The position numbers and the translations under genes were made by a program. Under the pieces are notes generated by a model. That model was not told the origin of the DNA, searched no databases, and saw only the letters and a program-made list of their open reading frames with translations. A stretch of 64,000 nt of DNA from Turbatrix aceti (taxonomy: Eukaryota; Nematoda; Chromadorea; Rhabditida; Panagrolaimidae): the NCBI GenBank assembly GCA_963969345.1, contig OZ017767.1:12211057-12275056 (forward strand), read 5' to 3'. This document shows positions 23,750 to 33,847 of this stretch, in pieces; the stretch's first letter is position 1, and each line of letters opens with the position of its first letter.

Positions 23750-26700
23750 TCACAACGACACAATTTCGTTAAACTGCGTTGTCGTAAAGTATTTCTTATG
23801 AAGGGCAATTTGCAACGGTCGACCGGATATTATTTGGCTGAAAGATAATAAAAAATATTTTTTTTAAGTTCCCGGGCCAAAAAAACTCACTTATGATATC
23901 GGTCAGCGAAGATCTGTGAATCAGCAACTTTTTCAAATACAATTGATACAGTATCATCACTACTTTGCCATACTTTCTGAAAAGTCATTCAACCATCGTA
24001 TTTTTTTGGTCGTGTGTATGGCGCAGGAAGGAACCGGTGGATTCAGGATTATAAATTCAAGTTCAGTTCAATTGATACATAACACTAATGAACGCTAGAG
24101 GGGCCAATTACACCGTAATTCAAAAAATACACACCAGATAACTAAACAACCGGGAAATACAGCACAATGCAAGTTGGGGCCAGGGGGGGAGAACTAACTA
24201 ATAAGGTCCTAATTTCCTACGGGCATTTTTTTTCTGTTTTCGCCCTTTTTCATTTTGCAAAATCATAGCTAGCATGATAAAACTTAACAATTCAATACAC
24301 AAAAAACAACAACAGTAAAAATACATTACCACGGTTACGGCTGCATGTCGTAAAAGAAAAATAAACTCCGAATCACGTCACAAACCTTGGTATTGCCTAC
24401 GGAAGCGGCAAAGAGTTTTATCTTCCGCGCAGCATCCGGTAGATATCCTAGATTGGATACGATGACGACAAGACGTGGTTTAACGTCCTTTTCTGACAAA
24501 CCAAGTGGTCGCTCGTCTTTGATGGTTTTAAAGGCATTTTTGTTGGATATCGCAGTCGTAGAAACCGTACGGATAGCGGGCAGAGGTTGCGCAGGCACCG
24601 GTGGCCTGGGTTGCTGTTGGGCATTCTGCGAAGGCTGCTGTATGATTCCCATAGGCAGACCGCCCTGCTGGATGGAGACCGGTGGTGGCAAGACAACGCC
24701 TCCGATGACCGGTGAGATACCAAGAACACCGCCTTGGGGTAGGACGAACCCAGAAGGAACGACCAAACCCGCAACAGAACTAGCAGTTGGGCTCGGTGTT
24801 CTTGAGCGATGTTTCTTGTGCGTCGACTTCCGATGGTGGTGAGTTCTGTGGCGATGGCGGCGTCCGGAGTCTCCACTGTGATCTCGGCTGGTACGACGAC
24901 GCGTCGAAGACCGGTGCCGGTCGTGAGACTTCTTTCGCTGTTCGCGAACCGGTGACAGCGTCGTGTTTGCGCTTGTAGAAGTTGCAGGCGCCGGGGTGGA
25001 AGAATCTGAAGCATTTTCCGATCCACTCGTCACGCAGCCAAAACGTTGGGCTTTTTTACGGAGAAGTTCGTCTCGCAATTTTTTCTGGGCCTCCATTTGC
25101 TTGATGTACTCCGCGTCAACGCCTACCGCTTCTGCGCATTCCTTTGCTACCTTCTGGACTTCAGCTGGAGAGGGAGACGGACGTTTGTGCCTTGATTGCT
25201 AAAAAATGTCAAATTGAATAGGTTTAAAGTTAAACAGGCGAACCTACCCTGTTCGCCGAACGAGCATCCACTGGGGAACTGGATCTTCTGTAGTCCGATT
25301 CCGATGAAGTGGAATACGACGAGCAAGTTGAGCAGCTGGAAGACGAGCTGTATGACCGAGAACGGGTCCGAGACCTTGACCGGCGACGTTTCATTGTTCC
25401 GACTTCATTCTTCTTTACAAAATCCTCGACGGCGCGATCCCATCCCAAAGCTGGGTGAGCTATGGGTCCAGAACCGGCTCCGGGTACCCCAATTGGAGGT
25501 GGTGGAAACGCAGGATTAAAAGCCGGTGGAGGAAAACCATAGCCCGGTGGCGGCACGCTGAACGGCGGCATTGGACCGGAAAACATCCCCAGATTTGTCG
25601 ACATGATTGGGCGAACGTCGCCTTGATGATAGCCTTGGTTCCGGTAGTCTAAAAAAGCGAAATACATAAACTTTTTGCAAAAATAGGCAACATACCTCCA
25701 CGAGGTAGATTTCCACGACGATTGGTCCCATATGATCCACGATTGATATTTCCACGTTTGTAGTACCCTCCTCGACCGGAACAGCTACCGCCTTCATTGC
25801 CTGTACCACCTGTAACATCACCATTCTTACCGGTTGTCGGTTTGGCTCCTTCGTTGCGTTCTGACGCGAATTTGTCTTCGCGACGAATTCGAGCGTCGGA
25901 ATCGATGGACTCGTCAAGGTCGTCGTCGTAGTCCAGTTCCTCGACTTCATGGCTTGTGGTCGGGATGGATTTTACAGGAGCAGCTGGGGAGTCAGGCGGT
26001 GGAGTTTTGTGAGCGTCATTTGAGGACTTCAAATCGACAGGAGACTCTTCAAGCTTGACTGGAGGAGTGGCGTGTGTCGAATTACTACCACCGTTGCTTT
26101 GTTGGGGCACCTAAAATAAAATTATCAAAAATAAATAAAAAATTTATAACGTAATCCTAACATCTGGTCTAATGATAACTAACCACTGAGCAGGGTGGCG
26201 AAGAGGGGATTCCCATGGGAAATATCCCGGGAATTATCCCGGGATTCCCATCTATCACGGGAAAATTCCCCACGGAATTTTGAAAATGCGCGATCCCGCC
26301 TAAAATATCACCGTTATTTTACGCAGGAGCGTGCTTTTTTCTTTCAAATTAGGGAAATGATTTTATTTTCATTGTTAAATTTAATACATTAATAAAATAA
26401 GTGTGTTTTTGGATATCTTTTTTGTATGAATATGTACTTTTTTAAGTGTACCAAAAAATAACCCCGGGGACTCCCATGAGAATCCCATGGGATAATTCCC
26501 CTATTTCTAATTCCCATGGGAGTTTCGCCACCCTGCCACTGAGTAATGATAAAATAAATAAATAACGCAACTCCTCTTCAAAATTCATTCTTTATAAAAA
26601 CTTCGTGTTTTAGGCTCATAAGCACAAATTCGAGCTTATAACAGTTGTAAGCACCAAAATCACCAAAATTAACACTTTGAGATACCATTGAAAAACAACA

Positions 26701-26860
26701 GTTAATTCCAACTAACCTCAAGCACCTTCGTGTCGTCATCATCCAGCAAGTCATCGTCAAGGAGGTCATCGCCAATCAGCGCCTCATCAATTCCTGCATC
26801 TCCGTCGTCATCGGCACCGAGAAGATCGTCGACGTCATCTAGGAGGCTTTCCAGGGACAT
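23750..26860 (-). CDS. RS/Pro-rich RRM protein, RBM33-like
   Basis: Six exons, 26860-26717, 26110-25696, 25648-25248, 25198-24386, 23976-23891 and 23837-23750, give 648 residues. The N-terminus is acidic (DDLLGADDD, GDDLLDDDLL). Next come an acidic Asp/Glu block, RGG-like Gly/Arg stretches (GRGGYYKRGN), a Pro/Gly-rich segment, an Arg/Ser domain (KRRRSRSRTRSRS) and a helical KQMEAQKKLRDELLRKK segment. After a His/Arg/Ser block, the C-terminal RRM-like fold starts with RLVVIVSNLGYLPDAARKI. It is completed only by the last two small exons (TVSIVFEKVADSQIF, SGRPLQIALHKKYF). The architecture resembles RBM33, a nuclear mRNA-export/splicing-related protein; orthology is inferred. An acceptor 5' of the first Met could be a trans-splice site. 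Intron 1 contains nested transposons. Confidence 0.78.
26159..26561 (+). mobile_element. LINE tail (family A) interrupted by a hAT-like element
   Basis: TAACATCTGGTCTAATGATA...CCACTGAG runs up to 26190 and resumes at 26536 as CCACTGAGTAATGATAAAATAAATAAAT. The whole is bracketed by imperfect copies of ATAACGYAAYTCCT (near 26146 and 26563), the older insertion's target duplication. It lies in intron 1 of the RBM33-like gene. Confidence 0.8.
26191..26535. mobile_element. hAT-like non-autonomous element, CAGGGTGGCGAA family, copy 1
   Basis: 345 bp, starting CAGGGTGGCGAAGAGGGGAT and ending ...TTTCGCCACCCTG, with an exact 8-bp target duplication CCACTGAG (26183-26190, 26536-26543). Subterminal palindromic CCCATGGGA and CCCGGG motifs repeat inward from both ends. 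No coding capacity. Eight-bp duplications and CAG...CTG ends are diagnostic of the hAT superfamily. The inverted sister copy is at 41937-42293. Confidence 0.9.
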
Positions 26861-27324
26861 GAGATGGTTTGCAGCTTGTCTGAAAACGATAGATGTTGAA
26901 AATTGTCAAAAACACGCAAAAAGAAAACCAACGGTTCAAGACAACAACAACCAGACAGTCAAAATGTAATGTCTGTCGGGATGGATAGCCTTCAGGTGAA
27001 AAAAATAGAATTTAGGATGACAAGGATGAAGGGAGCACTAAATACAACCAAAAAAATAGATAAAGGAAAACAAACAGAGCATAAAACACGCGTAAAAAGC
27101 GGTGGAGAAGCCGATTTTTTTCGCTTTGAGATCCTTCCAAGGATGAAAAGATGCATGAATGCGAGCTGTGCGGTGCGCTCTTTTTTACGATGAGAAAGCT
27201 GGGGGTTTTGTTTTATTCGGGTTTTGAGTACGGTTATTTTTCTTTATGAACGATATTTTTTTCTTACAACAATTTTAATGCAACTCCTTTATTCTTTGTC
27301 ATGATCATCGAATTGGAATCAAAA
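26861..27324. other. intergenic, 5' flank of RBM33-like gene
   Basis: Contains the acceptor-like TTTTCAG at about 26880 next to the first RBM33-like exon. No other gene seen. Confidence 0.45.
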
Positions 27325-28132
27325 TCACCCAGAGGAACACCGATTGCATGTTCTAGGGCACTGCTGAGTCATTAGCGTATAGTACACCGTGTTGTTGCAC
27401 AGATAAGCTCGACTGGAGCAGTCCGAGACTCCCGTCGCGCTGTTGACTAGATCGACGCAGGTTGATGACGATGACGACGAGGTGCATCGGCCACAGGTAG
27501 CCGCGCAATTTTGGGTCATGAGGGTGTAGTAGATCCTAAATCTGTTTTATATGCCGTAAAATGCATCAAATCTTACGTATTATTGCAGTATGATGACATA
27601 GATGCACAGTTTGAAGCAGTATCTGTGCAATCTGGAATTATCATATTACAGAATGATGTCAATTCAGATTCATCTCACTTGACGAAGAAGACGAGCAACG
27701 ATTGCATGTTTTAGGACACTGCTGAGTCATGAGTGTGTAGTACGCCGTGTTGTTGCACAGATAAGCTAGACTCGGACAATCTGAGACTCCCGTTGAGCTG
27801 TTGACCAGATCAAGACAAGTCGAGTTCGTTGTCGACGTCGTATTGCAAAAGCCGCACGTCGCAGGGCAGTACGTCGTCATCAGCGATAGGTACAACGAGT
27901 TGGTGCAAAGATAGGACAGTGCCGCGCAATTAGTCGCGTTGCTCACGCAGCTTGAATTAGTTGCCGCCGTTGCGCAGCAGACATCTGCCGTAGTGTTACA
28001 CGTTCCCACAGGACAGACACCTCCAACGCAGGGACCGCTCGACGTTTCGCCAGTTGCACACTGCGTGGCAGCCTCGGAAGCCAGAAGCGTCAAACAAATG
28101 AATAAACACAGATTCTGGTTAGATTCAAACAT
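27325..28132 (-). CDS. secreted protein with four ShKT domains
   Basis: Exons 28132-27679, 27631-27577 and 27535-27325 give 239 residues. A signal peptide (MFESNQNLCLFICLTLLASE) is followed by a Cys-rich segment (CATGETSSGPC, CPVGTC, DVCC). Four six-Cys ShKT domains come next, each ending in the CP.TC..C or C..TCGRC pattern (for example QQCPKTCNRC). Domain 3 is split: its first half is in the 55-bp exon 2 (CTDTASNCASMSSYCNN) and its second half in exon 3. Domains 2 and 4 are near-identical (LVNS.TGVSDC, YLCNNT.YYTLMTQQCP), suggesting a recent internal duplication. Ser/Thr-rich linkers and many NNT/NST sites suggest glycosylation. ShKT domains in nematodes occur in cuticle, secreted and immunomodulatory proteins; the role here is unknown. 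Confidence 0.9.
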
Positions 28133-28182
28133 TTTTGGGTTACAAGCGTAGAAAATGATGATTGCTCTCTAACTGAGGGCGG

Positions 28183-28190
28183 CTTTTATA
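28183..28190 (-). promoter_or_regulatory. TATA box of the ShKT gene
   Basis: TATAAAAG on the minus strand, about 51-58 bp upstream of the ATG, a plausible spacing for a short 5' UTR. Confidence 0.6.
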
Positions 28191-29385
28191 CTAGGCACGA
28201 ACAATTTCAGGGGGGAAACAAAACAAGCACACCGAGTCATCATCAGTCTGGTCAAACAGAACAGTCTATTTTTTGAATCCAGGTATCATTGAATACCGTA
28301 ACATGGAATGCACCATATATAAACAATGCAAGCGATGTACGTTTTTGTTTACCTTTTACCAGTACATCATTCTGTTTAAATGTTATTTGTCACGCACTCG
28401 ATCTGATGGCCCTGATGGCCCATATGAACATTGGTTTTTACATGGAAATTATGTTGAGTACTGCTTGAAACTTTGTTTATTGTTATACCTGTGACATAGC
28501 TGTGACAATTCATAACTCAATTGGAAATAAAATTGATAAATACATGCTTCCTGCATCCAGCAAGACATTGTTACTTAAATTATGTTTGTTTATTTATTTA
28601 TTTCACTGTTATTCAGTGGTTAGTTAGCATTAGACCAGATGTTAGGAGATTTAAATTGTGTAGCAATGTTGTGACATGTGAATAATTTTATTTTATTCTA
28701 GAATATTTTAAAATGGATTGCATTTCTTCGTTTAGATTTTGTATTTCTTATTTTTGATGACCATGCACATCAAAAATCACCGAACCGAGTCGAGCCTAAA
28801 AAATTACAAAAATCGGGGAAAGAGAGTTTTTGATGTCAAAAGCATGCTTGGCTTGGTTAACAACTCTTCTTAGCATTTAACTGAGCCTAATGAGTACTCA
28901 TATGTTTTTTGCTTTATCAATGGCACCTTGTAGATTTTGAAGCAGTGAAAATTTCATTACATCAGTACAGTTGAAAAATCTGTTTGCATAACACTGCTCT
29001 GATTTATTTAAATTATATTATTTACAACAACAAACTTTCATAACTGTGACCAATTTTATCGAGCAATACATACGAAATTGACACATCATTAGTCCAGCAA
29101 AACTTTGATGATATTGTTATTCAAAACGTTGCCAGAACAAGAAAAAAATAAGTGGACACGCGCAGATGAATGCGCGATTAGCCAGAATGATACGGTTGGC
29201 GGCAACGGCGGCAAAGAGATGATAGAGCAAGGAAAATGTCCCTAGTGGTAAGTTGATGGTTGTCGTTGTGAGAAAAGGAATAAATTTTGAACGAGATCAA
29301 CAAATATATTTAGCAGAGGTGACTGGAATGTTGAGGAGTTGGTTGAGAATCATCACAAGGTTGAATTAAAATTTAAACAAAAAAA
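28191..29385. other. intergenic with one LINE tail
   Basis: No gene recognised. The family-A tail is listed separately. Confidence 0.45.
28587..28648 (-). mobile_element. 5'-truncated LINE tail (family A), older copy
   Basis: Minus-oriented TTTATTTATTTATTTCACTGT... to ...CCAGATGTTAGGAG, with several substitutions. Degraded target duplications TTAAATTATGT/TTAAATTGTGT flank it. Confidence 0.7.
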
Positions 29386-30035
29386 TTAAATTTTTAGATA
29401 TTTTTCTTCTGTGGGAAGGATACTGAAATCTGCACCGTCGAGTTGGTCAAGAGCACGTATCATTCTGTTGTAAAACATCAACTTGTTGTTCTTTGTTGCA
29501 CGAACGCCGTTGGCAAGGCCGGAATCTAAACTAAAAATGTTGTTATAGTTAGTTTGTAAAATCAAAAAGTCTTACCCGAACGTTTCCTAAGGCCAAAGTC
29601 TTCGCCTTCAAGATTGTCTAGAGCACGCTTTTTCAGTCCGAAATCTTCACCATCAAGGTTGTCGAGTGCGCGCTTTTTAAGTCCAAAATCTTCACCCTCA
29701 AGGTTATCCAGGGCGCGTTTCTTGAGTCCGAAGTCTTCGCCATCAAGGTTATCAAGGGCTCTTTTCTTGAGTCCAAAATCGTTTCCATCAAGGTTGTCTA
29801 GAGCACGCTTTTTAAGGCCAAAGTCTTCACCATCAAGATTATCTAGTGCACGTATCTGACGGCTAGGTAGCATGCGTTGACCCTGTGGTGACATGATAAG
29901 TACTGATTGGGGCAGGGTAAATCTTGAATAGGGACCCCATCGCATGTATGGCATTGCCTGTACCGTTGCCGTCAGTACAGATACAGCCGTGATCAGGGAT
30001 AACATTTTGAAGACTGTTGAACTCGATATAGCCAT
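29386..30035 (-). CDS. orcokinin-like neuropeptide precursor (nlp-14/nlp-15 type)
   Basis: Exons 30035-29576 and 29525-29386 give 199 residues. The N-terminal signal sequence includes MLSLITAVSVLTATVQA; an internal Met at 30005 would also work as start. After a spacer, six tandem peptides ALDN(L)(D/E)G(E/N)DFGL are separated by KKR or RKR dibasic sites. A seventh, divergent unit (ALDQLDGADFSIL) is encoded by exon 2 and lacks a following dibasic site. The ALD..DG..FG core matches the nematode peptides grouped with orcokinins. No amidation Gly precedes the KR sites, so the peptides would carry free C-termini. Proprotein convertase processing in neurons and secretion are inferred from the family. 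An acceptor near 30070 suggests a 5' UTR exon or trans-splicing. Confidence 0.9.
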
Positions 30036-30806
30036 ATCGCGAGTGGGTGATTGTAAGTGAGTGTCAAAGCTGTAAAAAGGTTTGAATTTTTAATATTCAT
30101 ATTTGGAAGAGCATGCGAGTCACGCAGAATGAGACAGCACGACACTTCCAGATTGTTTTGTCATAAACGAGGTAAAAAACATTTTTTGGCACAAACCATT
30201 GGCATAACAACAGAACTAGCAATAAATTAAACGTGATTGTTTGTTTGAAAAAAATGTATCGGTTTTCCATAAAAATGTAATGCAAAAAAACAGATACATA
30301 TGTACATTCGGGTTCATTTTTTTTACAAAAAGTGGTCTGGTAAGCTTTTATAAACGGGTTCAAAAAATTCGGACGAAATACAAAAAAACTGCTGTACAAA
30401 AAACCTTCGCTGAAGGAACGAAAAGGGAAATGTTACTCGAACACAAATATATCGTAACCTAAACGTAATGAAAAACACAAAAAAAAATGTAATTTGAAAT
30501 TCATAGGCGCCAATGTGTAGGGGCCAAAAGTCAACACTGCCACCGTCGCGTGATACCACTAATCATCTGCCGCAAAAAAATTCACAATAATATTTTCCAG
30601 TTTCCATAAACATCTTGAAAGAGGAAGAATAGCAGGAGCAGGAGGGCGGGTACTCATCAAACTAAAAAAAAAGAAGAATTGAATTTGGTCGTCTCCGACC
30701 TAGCAACATGCGTGATGAGCTAAACACAACTAGTATACTCACTTTTTTACGGTATGTTTGAAATGAGATAGATATGACATGTCATTTCGAATTACGCATA
30801 CATATA
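30036..30806. other. intergenic, 5' flank of neuropeptide gene
   Basis: No coding sequence supported; a candidate 5' UTR acceptor lies near 30070. Confidence 0.4.
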
Positions 30807-31139
30807 CACTGAGAAAAAATTTTTATGTCAGTTTTCAAAACTGACACTTTTTGTACAAAAAAACAGCCAAATTTTGGCTGTTTTCAAAACAGCCATTTTC
30901 TTGTCAGGAAAAACTGACATATTTCAAAAGCTCAGTTTTTCAAACTGGGTTGTTGAGGGTTTTATGTGGCATTCTGCATATGCAAATGTTTTCTTGTGTT
31001 CCCAGCATCGTTTAAAAAGTGGATTTATCATCTTTGGGTGAAAATGATAGGAGATAAGGCATCTGGTTTCAGCCGCGGCGAAAATGAAAAAAAGCCCAGC
31101 TTTTTCCAAAATAGCGATGCTGGTAGGGGGTAGGACTGC

Positions 31140-31180
31140 GAAGCTGAGGGTGTGCGGTTCGAGTCCCGCAATACGAAAAT
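31140..31180 (+). other. tRNA-like B-box sequence
   Basis: GGTTCGAGTCCCGC preceded by CTGCGAAGCTGAGGGTGTGC resembles the 3' half of a tRNA. The T-stem can only pair with an 8-base loop, and no acceptor stem is found, so this is a relic or SINE-like head, not a tRNA gene. Confidence 0.3.
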
Positions 31181-31284
31181 TTTTTTAATGGTGTTTTTCT
31201 ATTGTATTCGGCATTTCTAGTTTTTTGGCAAGCAAAAATACAAATGTTCGAACAATTTTGATTGCCGAAATCGGCCAAAATTGT

Positions 31285-33130
31285 CGAATTTGAGGGAGGT
31301 ATGGTAAAAAAATCGTTGTGAGTGAACCAGAAGAGCTAAAAATGTGGGGGACAGCAATTCTGAAGCGCAATAAAATTCTCTAACTAATTTTGAAAAAAAA
31401 TATACACCTTGTCACTTTGAAAGTTTTGAAAAAATTGAAATTTCCGAAAAAAAATTAGGTTTTCGAAACTTTTTAGAACCCGAGTCACAAAACTGATAGC
31501 ACCATTGTATTCTGCGTTCATTTTTACCCCTGAGCCTAAATTGTCAAAAAAATGCATAACAAACGCGCCGTTTGTCGATTTTTTTGCCGAACCCTACTTT
31601 GAAAATTTTTGTTGCCTGGAACTCAAAAAAAGTAGGGTTCAGGAGAAATTATACACCGGCGCGTCGGAAAGAGAAAAAATTCTGAAACACCGCCCTTAGA
31701 CGTAAAAGATGCTGCGGAATCTAATTTTGATATTCGTTTTTTGATCCGGTTTTGAAAATGTTTCGAAATTTTCGAAACAAAATTTTTGTTTCAAAAATTT
31801 AATTTTTTCTTGCACTTGCCTAATCATTAGGGTAGGACTAAATATAATCGTTAGAAAGAAAATTTTGTTGCGCGTCGAATGCATTTTGGATTGAGTTTCG
31901 ATCTTTATTATGTACATAAATATGATTTTTCTAGTACACCCTACTCAAATTTGTCACAAATGCCAACTTTGCAAAACGGGAATCGCCTCATTTGAAAGAC
32001 GATGCTCGATTCTATTTGTACTAAAAAAAGAAAGACAATAGACAATAAACGCTCATTGTTTTGAATTTTTTAAATAAATTTAATTCAACCGACTTTTGTC
32101 CAGAGTTCCAAAGCGCACCAGACTGCCGAGGCTTTCGCATGTTGCGCGCGCGAGTCAATGCATTTTGAAGATGTGGATTTCGCACCAAATTAGAAAAAAA
32201 TGTAACTCAGCCCAAAATTCATTTTTTTTTATGAAATTTTGTTTACAGACAGTTTCAGGGGCGTTCTTTATGCTGACATAATTCTTTTTTTTAATTCGTT
32301 CAAAATTGACAAAATCGAAGGAGGTATGGTAGAAAAATCGCAGCGCATAAACAAAATGAGCTAGGAAGGCAAACAAAAGCAATTCTGAAGCGGAACAAAA
32401 TTCTCTAACTGATTTTGAATAAAAATCTGTACCTTATCACCTTAGAAGTTTTGAAAAAAATGAATTTTCTGAGAAAAATTAGGTTTTCGGAACTTTTTAG
32501 AACTCAATTTAAAAAACGGAGTACGCCATTCGCTTCAGCGTTCATTTCTGCCCCGGACCCTAACTTTTCGCGTAAATGCATTTCAAACGCGATCCATGCC
32601 GATTTTTTTACCGAACCCTACTTTGAAAAATTTTGGTGCTTGCACAACAAAAAAAGGGAGGTTGAGAAGAAAATTTGCACTCGCGCGCGGAAAAAATATA
32701 AAATTCTGACACAATCACTACAGATGTAAAAGATACTGTAGAATGCGATGCCGATTTTAGTTTTTGGATTACGCTTCGAAAAAGTTTTGAAAATTCATAT
32801 TTCAGGAAAATTTTTTGGAAGTTTGAGTTTCTCAGGCATTTGAAAATTATTATGAATCATGTGCATATTTTTACTGGATAGAAAATTTTGTTGCGCTTCG
32901 CATTCATTTTTAACTGCATGCGTAACTTTATTTTTTACCGAGTAATGAATTTTCTAGTACACCTCCTTTAATTTTGTCAAAAATGAAAATTTTGAAAAAC
33001 GCCAGTAGCCCAGTTCGAACGACAATACGTGATTCTATTTTGTTACAACAAAAAATTTACAAATATCTATTCAAAAACCTAAGTTTTCGAATTTAGAAAT
33101 AAATTTCGTCCAATTAATTTTACAAATAGC
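31285..33130. repeat. two-unit tandem duplication, about 1.02 kb offset
   Basis: Blocks beginning GAGGGAGGTATGGTA (about 31290) and GAAGGAGGTATGGTA (about 32312) share a series of landmarks in the same order. These are AATTCTGAAGCG, AATTCTCTAACT, AAAATTAGGTTTTCG, and GCCGATTTTTTT/ACCGAACCCTACTTTGAAAA. Unit divergence is substantial, so the duplication is old. Confidence 0.75.
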
Positions 33131-33295
33131 GCGTTCTGCGACTTTTCCGTTGTTGAGGAGTCTCAACACGAATGTTGCGTCGCAGCGCTCGGCTTGATCA
33201 GCCCAACTTTGTTCTTTTTTTGTCTATGTTCTTTTTTTCTCGTTCGTGTTGTAATTGTTGTTTTTTTAGCGTGAATTGTTTTGGTTTTGTTTCAG

Positions 33296-33847
33296 ACTCT
33301 TCCGGCGACACCCTCCAAGCATGTACAACCTACCGGCACCCTTATCCGAGCGAACCTTCCTCCACTGACGTAGGTTTTTAAATGTTTCCAAGTTTTGGGG
33401 CGGTTTCACTATTTTTTGTATACCAACCAAGTTTTAATCATTTTTTTCCCTTTTATGCGATTGTGCCATGAGAGTTCTGCAAATTGTTAGGTAGGATTGC
33501 GCTGCGACAGCTGGGGTGCCAAGATTTGGCTTCACAATTGCAAAAAAAGGTGAAAAATGATTGAAGGGCAGTTGGCATCAAATTTTTTGATAAAAAATGG
33601 CTGGGGTTTTATTTTGTATTCAGTAATTCTTCCAAGCTTTCAGATTACTTCACATAGCCTTCATACACTCTTGCCTGCATGCAAAATGTAAGTTTTTGGA
33701 AAAAAATTGAAAACCGAGCTAATTTTCTTGATTTTTAGGCCCAATCGGCTTCATCAACGGTCAAGGGGCAGCGGTGAAATCGACGTTGACGGCGAAGACA
33801 TGATGAACTCGACAACGGCTACTGCAAGCTCTGGCCTAACACGGTGA
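33296..33847 (+). CDS. candidate spliced reading frame inside the 3.36-kb element
   Basis: Three acceptor/donor-bounded segments (33296-33369, 33644-33687, 33739-33847) join in a continuous frame of about 75 codons to TGA. The sequence includes DTLQACTTYRHPYPSEPSST, then TSHSLHTLLPACKMPNRLHQ, then RSRGSGEIDVDGEDMM. A first exon with an ATG could not be fixed; the ATG at 33172 (MLRRSARLDQPNF) fits a different frame (which is also open). No domain recognised. It may be a captured or element-encoded gene, or chance. Confidence 0.3.

Noticed and set aside
24387..24842. Plus-strand frames opposite the RBM33-like exons
   Set aside because: Shadows of the Pro/Arg/Ser-rich coding exon; no splice sites or homology.
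31140..31180. tRNA gene in the 3.36-kb element
   Set aside because: Only a B-box-like sequence is present; acceptor and anticodon stems cannot be formed.
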